Below are positions 1-6,318 of a DNA stretch of 7,542 bases, piece by piece. Under the pieces are notes generated by a model. It worked only from the letters and a program-made list of their open reading frames with translations. It made no database searches and was not told where the DNA came from. The stretch spans positions 1 to 7,542 of the forward strand of contig JASLKI010000383.1 of the NCBI GenBank assembly GCA_030747575.1, in the 5' to 3' direction. Source of the DNA: Verrucomicrobiota bacterium. GTDB taxonomy: Bacteria; Verrucomicrobiota; Verrucomicrobiia; Limisphaerales; UBA1096. The first letter of the stretch is position 1. Each line of letters starts with the position of its first letter. The translations under genes and the position numbers were made by a program.

Positions 1-362
1 CCAAGCAGCTTTTCAAAAGCTGCCAAGTTGACGACCGACTGAATGCCGATCGGGTGCGGAAGGCCGTGAGACTGCTCATCGATCAGAAGCCCCGGGGTTA
101 CTTTGGCATCCTCCAGCACCTCCAACGGTTGGTAAAACTCGACGAAGCCAACCGAACCGCCCGCGTCGAGAGCGCCGTGGCGCTTGGCCAAGCGCAGCAA
201 CAGGATGTCCGGAACAAGCTGAAACGCTTGAAGGGCGGCGACGTGACGGTGGCGTTCGCCACGAACCCCGGCCTCATCGGCGGCATGCGGGTGAAGATCG
301 GCGACGATGTATATGACGGCAGCGTGAGGACGCGCTTGACCGCCTTAAGTGATAATTTTTAA
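1..362 (+). CDS. atpH: F1Fo-ATP synthase delta subunit, C-terminal part (5' truncated)
   Basis: The reading frame is open from base 3 to the TAA at 360-362. It gives the last 119 residues of a protein that is usually about 180 aa, so the start lies outside the window and the in-frame GTG at 54 is internal. Delta (OSCP in mitochondria) sits on top of the F1 head and ties it to the peripheral stalk b subunits, so that the head does not turn with the rotor. The C-terminal signature is clear: NPGLIGGMRVKIGDDVYDGS followed by VRTRL matches the family's end motif (LIGG, then a D..hDGSVr.rL pattern). The upstream residues form the usual helical, charged region. atpA follows 21 nt later, which is the standard H-A-G-D-C order; atpB, atpE and atpF are expected just left of the window. 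Identity is secure from motif plus context. Confidence 0.95.
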   Translation, partial: KQLFKSCQVDDRLNADRVRKAVRLLIDQKPRGYFGILQHLQRLVKLDEANRTARVESAVALGQAQQQDVRNKLKRLKGGDVTVAFATNPGLIGGMRVKIGDDVYDGSVRTRLTALSDNF

Positions 363-365
363 ATT
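336..365 (+). promoter_or_regulatory. Possible internal promoter ahead of atpA
   Basis: Inside the last codons of atpH, TTGACC (336-341) matches the sigma70 -35 box at 5 of 6 positions. About 17-18 nt later lies TTAAAT or TAAATT (359-365), each 4 of 6 against TATAAT. The region 352-373 is a 22-nt run of only A and T in an otherwise GC-rich operon, and it contains the palindrome AAATTAATTT (361-370). A start near 371-373 would leave a leader of only about 12 nt before the atpA ATG. This could boost F1 genes over Fo genes. The A/T run alone could instead serve translation initiation, so the call is weak. Confidence 0.25.
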
Positions 366-383
366 AATTTTAACGAACAAGAC

Positions 384-1916
384 ATGAGCAACCTACTGCA
401 GGATATTGAAGCCCAGATCGCCGGCGCGAAAACAGAAGTGGCGCGCGAGAACGTGGGCGTGGTGCGTGAGATCGGCGACGGCGTGGCCAAGATCGAAGGT
501 CTCACAGGCGCGATGATGAACGAGATGCTCGACTTCGGCGGCGGCGTGATGGGCCTCGCGCTGAATCTCGAGGAAACAGAAGTGGGCGCAGTGATTCTTG
601 GCGACCACACTGGCATTGCCGAGGGCGACGAGGTGAAAACCACCAACAAACTGCTCTCCGTGCCCGTGGGCAAGGCACTGCTCGGCCGCGTGGTGGATGC
701 GCTTGGCCGGCCGATTGACGGTAAGGGTGATATCGCCGCCGAAACCAGTTATCCCGTGGAGAAAATTGCGCCTGGTATTATCAAGCGCAAGTCGGTGACC
801 CAACCGGTGCAGACCGGCATCATGGCAGTGGACGCGATGATTCCGATTGGCCGCGGCCAACGTGAGTTGGTGATTGGCGATCGGCAGACAGGAAAGACCG
901 CCGTGTGCATCGACGCCATTATTAACAACGCCCGTATCAACCGAGAAGGGCTCGAGAGTGGCGATCCTAATTTCCGTCCGCTCTATTCCATCTACGTGGC
1001 AATTGGCCAAAAGCGCGCCAACGTGGCCAAGGTCATCCAAAACCTCGAGGAAAACGACGCGCTGGAGCACACCATCGTGGTGGCCGCCACGGCGAGTGAC
1101 TCGGCAACAAACCAGTTTCTTGCACCGTTCGCCGGTGCATCCATGGGCGAATGGTTCATGGCCAACGACATGGACGCGCTCATCGTGTACGATGATTTGT
1201 CCAAGCACGCCGTGGCGTACCGGCAGGTATCGCTAGTGCTCAAGCGGCCGTCCGGTCGCGAGGCGTATCCGGGTGATGTGTTTTATCTGCACAGCCGTTT
1301 GCTCGAGCGCTCTGCGCGCCTGTCCGACAACGCAGGCGGCGGATCGCTTACCGCGCTGCCCATCATCGAGACGCAGGCAGGAGATGTGTCGGCATACATC
1401 CCGACGAACGTGATCTCCATCACCGACGGCCAAATCTTTTTGGAGACCGATTTGTTTTACCAGGGCGTGCGCCCGGCGATCTCGGTGGGTCTGTCCGTGA
1501 GCCGTGTGGGTTCCGCGGCACAGATCAAAGCCATGAAACAGGTGTCCGGCACCATCAAGCTGGACCTCGCACAGTTCCGCGAGTTGGCGGCCTTCGCGCA
1601 GTTCGGCAGCGACCTCGACGACGCCACACGCGCAAAGCTTGAGCGAGGCAAACGCATCGTGGAGGTGTTCAAGCAGGCGCAGTTCCAGCCGGTGTCGGTT
1701 CCTATCCAGGTGGCTGTCCTGTGGGCGGTTCAGAATGGCTACTTCGACGATGTGGACGTGGAGGAGGTCAAAAACTCCCAAGCCTCGATTGCCACCTTCC
1801 TGGAGGATCGCAAGGCCGACCTGCTGACACAGATCACCACAGCGGGCCAGGTCAACGACGAGGTGAAGGCCAATCTCAAGGCGGCACTGGACGAGTACAA
1901 GTCGGCAAACAAGTAG
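384..1916 (+). CDS. atpA: F1Fo-ATP synthase alpha subunit
   Basis: This 510-residue protein is normal for the family (E. coli 513). Alpha alternates with beta in the F1 hexamer; it binds nucleotide without turnover and contributes an arginine to the catalytic site. Visible in order: the N-terminal beta-barrel with VGDG-like IGDGVAKIEGL; VVDALGRPIDG; Walker A GDRQTGKT at residues 165-172; IYVAIGQKRANVAKV; the Walker B region LIVYDDLSKHA (D270-D271); GREAYPGDVFYLHSRLLER; ETQAGDVSAYIPTNVISITD; and SVSRVGSAAQ with the arginine finger R374. The C-terminal helical domain contains LAQFRELAAFAQFGSDLD. An insertion of about 13 residues relative to E. coli lies within residues 182-202, where mitochondrial alpha also carries extra residues. 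The ATG at 384 is the natural start; upstream there is no Shine-Dalgarno sequence, only an A/T-rich run and AACGAACAAGAC. The gene is in the middle of the atp operon. Confidence 0.99.
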   Translation: MSNLLQDIEAQIAGAKTEVARENVGVVREIGDGVAKIEGLTGAMMNEMLDFGGGVMGLALNLEETEVGAVILGDHTGIAEGDEVKTTNKLLSVPVGKALLGRVVDALGRPIDGKGDIAAETSYPVEKIAPGIIKRKSVTQPVQTGIMAVDAMIPIGRGQRELVIGDRQTGKTAVCIDAIINNARINREGLESGDPNFRPLYSIYVAIGQKRANVAKVIQNLEENDALEHTIVVAATASDSATNQFLAPFAGASMGEWFMANDMDALIVYDDLSKHAVAYRQVSLVLKRPSGREAYPGDVFYLHSRLLERSARLSDNAGGGSLTALPIIETQAGDVSAYIPTNVISITDGQIFLETDLFYQGVRPAISVGLSVSRVGSAAQIKAMKQVSGTIKLDLAQFRELAAFAQFGSDLDDATRAKLERGKRIVEVFKQAQFQPVSVPIQVAVLWAVQNGYFDDVDVEEVKNSQASIATFLEDRKADLLTQITTAGQVNDEVKANLKAALDEYKSANK

Positions 1917-1923
1917 ATTTAAA
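1916..1923 (+). repeat. GATTTAAA intercistronic motif, copy 1 (atpA/atpG)
   Basis: GATTTAAA begins on the last base of the atpA stop codon and ends on the A of the atpG ATG, filling the whole 6-nt gap. The same 8-mer follows the atpG stop at 2806-2813. There is no Shine-Dalgarno sequence here, so the A/T-rich block may keep the atpG start unfolded. The repetition is seen directly; the role is inferred. Confidence 0.4.
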
Positions 1924-2807
1924 TGCCCAGCACCCGCGAAATCCGGCGGCGGATCGTTTCCGTCAAGAAAACCGCACAGATCACCAGTGCGATGGAGAAG
2001 GTTGCGCAGGCAAAAATGGCCCGTGCACAGCAAGCGGCGCTGGCCGGACGGCCGTATGCGGAACTGATGAACCGTGTGCTTGGCGAAGTGGTGTCCCACG
2101 CAGGCGATTTCGACCATCCCTTCATGAAGGCGCGCAGCGGTGAGAATCGCGCGCTAATCCTGGTGACCACCGACAAGGGCATGTGCGGCTCGATCAACTC
2201 AAATCTGCTGCGGAAGGTGACTGATGAGTTCGTGACAGATCACACCCGCATGATCGCCGCCGGGCGCAAGGGCGCACAGCATGCGTCGCGCGTCGGCTGG
2301 GACTTGGCTGCGGAATTTCCGTACAGCGATACGCCGGTCTTTTCGGAGGCAAGGGCCATTGCGCGGATGGCAGTGGAATTATTCGAGAACGCCGAAGTGG
2401 ATCATGTGGACATTGCATTCACCAACTTCGTCAACACAATCACCCAAAAACCGGAAGTTCAGACGCTGCTACCGATCACTGAGATCAAGGGCGTGCAGGC
2501 CGGCGTGGAGGGCGAAGAGATGGCAACCGAGTTACTGGGTGGCACGGCGGAGTTTCTGTTTGAACCCTCGGCCGGCGGCGTGCTGGGGGCATTGCTGCCG
2601 CACTACATCAATTTTCAGGTGCACCAGATTCTGCTCGAGGCTAAGGCCAGCGAGTTCAGCTCGAAGATGGTGGCGATGAAGAATGCGACCGACAACGCGA
2701 ACGACCTGATCAAGGATTTGACACTCGAATTCAACAAGATGCGCCAGGCGGCAATCACCAACGAGTTGCTGGAGATCACCACCGCACAAATGGCGCTAGG
2801 CAACTGA
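1923..2807 (+). CDS. atpG: F1Fo-ATP synthase gamma subunit
   Basis: This is a 294-residue protein, within the family's usual range of about 285-300. Gamma is the central rotor shaft: its N- and C-terminal helices form a coiled coil inside alpha3beta3, and its turning drives the binding-change cycle. The N-terminus MPSTREIRRRIVSVKKTAQI plus TSAMEKVAQAKM is the canonical first helix. The Rossmann-like middle domain carries DKGMCGSINSN (from residue 84), a variant of the common DRGLCGGFN. The C-terminal helix has NANDLIKDLTLEFNKMRQAA then ITNELLEI. The very end reads TTAQMALGN, where most homologues have a glycine- and alanine-rich vsGAeAl-type ending. The ATG at 1923 lies 6 nt after the atpA stop and gives an N-terminus that aligns exactly with the family. 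No Shine-Dalgarno sequence is present. Confidence 0.97.
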   Translation: MPSTREIRRRIVSVKKTAQITSAMEKVAQAKMARAQQAALAGRPYAELMNRVLGEVVSHAGDFDHPFMKARSGENRALILVTTDKGMCGSINSNLLRKVTDEFVTDHTRMIAAGRKGAQHASRVGWDLAAEFPYSDTPVFSEARAIARMAVELFENAEVDHVDIAFTNFVNTITQKPEVQTLLPITEIKGVQAGVEGEEMATELLGGTAEFLFEPSAGGVLGALLPHYINFQVHQILLEAKASEFSSKMVAMKNATDNANDLIKDLTLEFNKMRQAAITNELLEITTAQMALGN

Positions 2808-2813
2808 TTTAAA
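2806..2813 (+). repeat. GATTTAAA intercistronic motif, copy 2 (atpG/atpD)
   Basis: This second exact copy of GATTTAAA starts inside the TGA stop of atpG. It is followed by the A-rich stretch ACGACCAACAGAAA leading to the atpD ATG at 2828. As at copy 1 there is no GGAGG-like ribosome site. It may be a translation-enabling unstructured region or a chance recurrence of an A/T-rich spacer. Confidence 0.4.
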
Positions 2814-2827
2814 ACGACCAACAGAAA

Positions 2828-4300
2828 ATGAATAAAGGCAAGATTGTACAGATCATTGGGCCGGTGGTGGATGCGGAGTTCACCGACAGCCTGCCCGCCA
2901 TCTATAACGCATTGACCGTGGAGTTTGACGTACCCGGAGAAGGCCAAACCAAGCTGACGCTAGAGGTGCAGCAGCATTTGGGTGACAACTGGGTGCGTGC
3001 CGTGGCCATGAGCTCCACCGAGGGCCTCAAGCGCGGCATGGAACTCACCGACCAAGGCAAGCCGATCAGCATGCCTGTTGGTGAAGCCGTGATGGGCCGT
3101 GTGTTCAACGTGACAGGCGATGCCGTGGACGAACAGGGTCCGGTGCAACCGGACAAGGACAAGGACGGCAACGATATTTACAATCCCATTCACCGATCTG
3201 CCCCGGCATTGACCGAGCAGTCCACCAGCCCGCAAGTGCTCACCACCGGCATCAAGGTTATAGACCTCATTTGCCCATTCCTTAAGGGTGGCAAGGTCGG
3301 GGCGTTCGGTGGTGCAGGCGTGGGCAAGACAGTGGTGATCATGGAACTGATCAATAATATCGCGAAACTGCATGGTGGTATCTCGATGTTTGCCGGCGTG
3401 GGCGAGCGCACACGCGAGGGCAACGACCTTTACTACGAAATGATCGAGGCCGACGTCATCAAGACCGAGAAGGACGAGAACGGCGAAACCGAGCTCAACG
3501 ACAAGGGCCTGCCAGTGATCGCACCCGGCTCGCGAATCGGTCTTGTTTACGGCCAAATGAACGAACCTCCCGGGGCACGCCTGCGTGTGGCACTCTCGGC
3601 ACTGGCCGTCACAGAGTATTTTCGGGACGAAAAAGGGCAGGACGTGCTGCTGTTTGTAGACAATGTCTTTCGCTTCTCACAGGCGGGTTCCGAGGTCAGC
3701 GCTCTATTGGGCCGTACCCCGTCAGCCGTGGGTTACCAACCTACACTGGCCGCCGAGATGGGAGACCTGCAGGAACGCATCACCTCTACAAAAAAAGGTT
3801 CCATTACCTCCTTTCAGGCCGTGTATGTGCCGGCGGATGATTTGACCGACCCCGCGCCGGCCACGACCTTCGCACACTTGGATGCCACCATCGTTCTCGA
3901 GCGCTCCATCGCCGAGTTGGGCATTTATCCCGCTGTTGATCCGCTGGCCTCCACCTCGCTGGCTCTCACTGCCGACATCGTGGGCGAGGAGCACTACCGC
4001 GTGGCTCGAGGCGTACAGGCCGTCCTGCAGCGCTATAAGGAGTTGCAGGACATCATCGCCATTCTTGGGATGGATGAACTTTCGCCGGACGACAAACAGA
4101 CCGTGTTCCGCGCACGCAAGATTCAGCGCTTCCTCTCACAGCCGTTCAGTGTGGCGGAGGTGTTCACAGGCACTGCCGGTAAACAGGTGGGCGTGGAAGA
4201 CACCGTGAAAGGCTTTGCCGAGATCCTTGACGGCACACACGACGAGGTGCCAGAGAGCAACTTCTACATGAAGGGCGGCATCGCAGAAATTCAGGACTAA
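2828..4300 (+). CDS. atpD: F1Fo-ATP synthase beta (catalytic) subunit
   Basis: Beta carries the three catalytic sites for ATP synthesis or hydrolysis. At 490 residues it is about 30 longer than E. coli beta (460). Landmarks: the N-terminal barrel KIVQIIGPVVDAEF; Walker A GGAGVGKT at residues 161-168 with K167; catalytic E193 in GERTREGND; LVYGQMNEPPGARLRVALSA; Walker B DVLLFVDN with D278; and FRFSQAGSEVSALLGRTPSA. The C-terminal helical domain ends with RKIQRFLSQPFSVAEVFTG. All expected catalytic residues are present, so the enzyme should be active. Three oddities stand out against E. coli beta: an acidic DKDKDGND segment around residues 109-116; an insertion of about 23 charged residues at 212-234, between EMIEADVI and the LVYGQ strand; and DELSPDD (416-422) where DELSEED is common. 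The start at 2828 gives the standard N-terminus and lies 20 nt after atpG. Confidence 0.99.
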   Translation: MNKGKIVQIIGPVVDAEFTDSLPAIYNALTVEFDVPGEGQTKLTLEVQQHLGDNWVRAVAMSSTEGLKRGMELTDQGKPISMPVGEAVMGRVFNVTGDAVDEQGPVQPDKDKDGNDIYNPIHRSAPALTEQSTSPQVLTTGIKVIDLICPFLKGGKVGAFGGAGVGKTVVIMELINNIAKLHGGISMFAGVGERTREGNDLYYEMIEADVIKTEKDENGETELNDKGLPVIAPGSRIGLVYGQMNEPPGARLRVALSALAVTEYFRDEKGQDVLLFVDNVFRFSQAGSEVSALLGRTPSAVGYQPTLAAEMGDLQERITSTKKGSITSFQAVYVPADDLTDPAPATTFAHLDATIVLERSIAELGIYPAVDPLASTSLALTADIVGEEHYRVARGVQAVLQRYKELQDIIAILGMDELSPDDKQTVFRARKIQRFLSQPFSVAEVFTGTAGKQVGVEDTVKGFAEILDGTHDEVPESNFYMKGGIAEIQD

Positions 4301-4303
4301 CGC

Positions 4304-4720
4304 ATGGCCGATACCCTCAAACTCGAAATCGTCACACCGGAGTCGAAAATTTACTCCGAAGATGTCGAGATGGTCACTCTGCCCGGTAGCGAGGGCGAAG
4401 CCGGCATTTACCCGAACCACGTGCCATTGATGACCCAGGTTCAGGCCGGGGAAATCGTCGTCAACCGGGGCGGCACCGAGGAAGTAGTCGCCATCGGCGA
4501 GGGCTTTGCCGAGATCACCGGCGAGCATGTGGCCATCCTCACCGACAATGCCGCCAACAGCGCCGACATCGACGAGGCCGCCGCCGAGGAAGCCAAGGCG
4601 AAGGCCGAGCAGCGGCTCGAGGAAGGCGGCGACGTCTCCGAGGAAGATGCCAAGGCCCTCACCCAAGCCATCCTCTACTCACAAGCCCAAATCAAGGCCA
4701 AGCGCCGCAAGCGCGGCTGA
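4304..4720 (+). CDS. atpC: F1Fo-ATP synthase epsilon subunit
   Basis: This 138-residue protein has the usual epsilon length. Epsilon binds the foot of gamma and the c-ring, and its C-terminal helices can rise to block ATP hydrolysis. The N-terminal beta-sandwich (about residues 1-86) is recognisable from LKLEIVTPESKIYSEDVEMV, the loop GSEGEAGIYPNHVPLMT and GEGFAEITGEHVAILTDNA. The C-terminal part (about 88-138) is alanine-, glutamate- and lysine-rich and predicted helical (IDEAAAEEAKAKAEQRLEEG, later LTQAILYSQAQIKAK). It ends in a very basic RRKRG tail. The ATG lies 3 nt after the atpD stop, so the two are tightly linked in translation. AGGA at 4293-4296, 7 nt upstream, is the best Shine-Dalgarno-like site in the atp cluster. 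It is the last gene of the operon, followed by a terminator. Confidence 0.96.
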   Translation: MADTLKLEIVTPESKIYSEDVEMVTLPGSEGEAGIYPNHVPLMTQVQAGEIVVNRGGTEEVVAIGEGFAEITGEHVAILTDNAANSADIDEAAAEEAKAKAEQRLEEGGDVSEEDAKALTQAILYSQAQIKAKRRKRG

Positions 4721-4723
4721 CCC

Positions 4724-4742
4724 GCCTGGCCAAAGGCTAGGC
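4724..4742 (+). other. GC-rich hairpin just after atpC
   Basis: GCCTGGCC (4724-4731) and GGCTAGGC (4735-4742) pair over 8 bp, with one G-U wobble and an AAA loop, starting 4 nt after the atpC stop. No T-run follows, so it is not a classical terminator by itself. It may protect the operon's 3' end from exonucleases or assist the terminator that follows. Confidence 0.5.
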
Positions 4743-4756
4743 CACAACCTTTCCCG

Positions 4757-4786
4757 AGGCGAACGGCTCCCCGCTCGCCTTATTTT
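4757..4786 (+). terminator. Intrinsic terminator of the atp operon
   Basis: AGGCGA (4757-4762) and TCGCCT (4775-4780) form a 6-bp stem. It continues past an A/C mismatch into CGG/CCG, closing a CTCC loop (4767-4770). TATTTT (4781-4786) follows directly, giving the stem plus U-tract form of a Rho-independent terminator. It lies 36 nt after atpC and ahead of a candidate icd promoter, which suggests that icd is a separate transcription unit. Termination strength cannot be judged, because the U-tract is short and interrupted by one A. Confidence 0.6.
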
Positions 4787-4797
4787 GAGCCTGAAAC

Positions 4798-4826
4798 TTG
4801 CGAAATGGGGCTTGTTTCGTTAGACT
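4798..4826 (+). promoter_or_regulatory. Candidate sigma70-type promoter for icd
   Basis: TTGCGA (4798-4803, 4 of 6 to TTGACA) is followed by an ideal 17-nt spacer and TAGACT (4821-4826), which keeps the three most important -10 positions (T1, A2, T6). It lies just after the atp terminator. Transcription would start near 4833, exactly where the palindromic icd leader begins. The CGAAA...TTTCG inverted repeat (4801-4805 and 4815-4819) lies within the promoter and could be an operator half-site pair. The call rests on consensus matching and position only. Confidence 0.4.
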
Positions 4827-4833
4827 GCTGAAC

Positions 4834-4890
4834 CTTAAGCGGCCAAGCGCTTGGCTTGGGACGCCCTCCCCTCCCCGCCGCTTAAGCGGC
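4834..4890 (+). repeat. Palindromic element in the icd leader
   Basis: Two perfect 14-bp palindromes are present: GCCAAGCGCTTGGC (4842-4855) and GCCGCTTAAGCGGC (4877-4890). In addition CTTAAGCGGC occurs at 4834-4843 and 4881-4890 as a direct repeat offset by 47 bp. Because the second copy is inside a palindrome, 4834-4843 also pairs perfectly over 10 bp with GCCGCTTAAG at 4877-4886. The RNA could therefore fold either into a long-range 10-bp stem enclosing a small CCAA/TTGG hairpin, or into separate local hairpins. The DNA could instead bind a dimeric regulator at each palindrome. The pyrimidine-rich CCCTCCCCTCCCC tract separates the two. The symmetry is seen directly; a regulatory role for icd is inferred from its position 20-80 nt before the start codon. 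Confidence 0.55.
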
Positions 4891-4911
4891 AACGGAACAC
4901 AAGACACTTTT

Positions 4912-6165
<1,254 letters not shown>

Positions 6166-6318
6166 GTTGCCGGACCCAGCCGCTGGGCAAGGCTCAATAT
6201 CAACTGTAGGTGCGGGTGGCACGCAGCTTTGCGTCAAATACCCACATAGCTGGCCGACGGCCCGAATAAAAAAGAACCGTTTTGCGGGATTGACCCTATG
6301 GCATCCGGGGTGCTTTGA
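6166..6318. other. Intergenic region between icd and the lamin-tail gene
   Basis: These 153 nt hold no convincing gene or RNA. Two short perfect hairpins are present: CCCAG-CCG-CTGGG (6175-6187) and ACGCA-GCTT-TGCGT (6221-6234). Neither is followed by a T-run, so if icd terminates here it may be Rho-dependent or weak. An A-rich stretch (AATAAAAAAGAA) lies around 6265-6276. I could not place a convincing promoter; TTGACC near 6290 has no good -10 partner. A 7-codon frame at 6298-6318 ends in TGA directly against the next start codon. Confidence 0.5.

Noticed and set aside
54..56. GTG as the start of atpH
   Set aside because: The frame is open and delta-like to the left edge and the product from here would be only 102 aa; the gene is simply cut by the window.
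393..1208. Long antisense frame (271 codons) opposite atpA
   Set aside because: Its translation is rich in His, Cys and Arg, shows no family motif, and lies fully opposite a gene with clear ATPase signatures; such frames are common in GC-rich coding DNA.
1233..2117. Antisense frame (294 codons) spanning the atpA/atpG junction
   Set aside because: Low-complexity His/Leu/Cys composition and no recognisable domain; it crosses two well-supported genes.
4696..4850. GGCCAAGCGC repeated at 4696-4705 and 4841-4850
   Set aside because: The first copy encodes the basic tail of epsilon; a 10-mer match over this distance in GC-rich DNA can be chance.
4798..4911. TTG-initiated N-terminal extension of Icd by 38 residues
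   Set aside because: Icd homologues start at the position matching ATG 4912; the extension overlaps the candidate -35 box and palindromes and looks unlike protein-coding sequence.
6250..6296. Terminator-like sequence on the - strand (CCGCAAAACGG then T-rich)
   Set aside because: The stem is only 3 bp and no - strand gene ends here.
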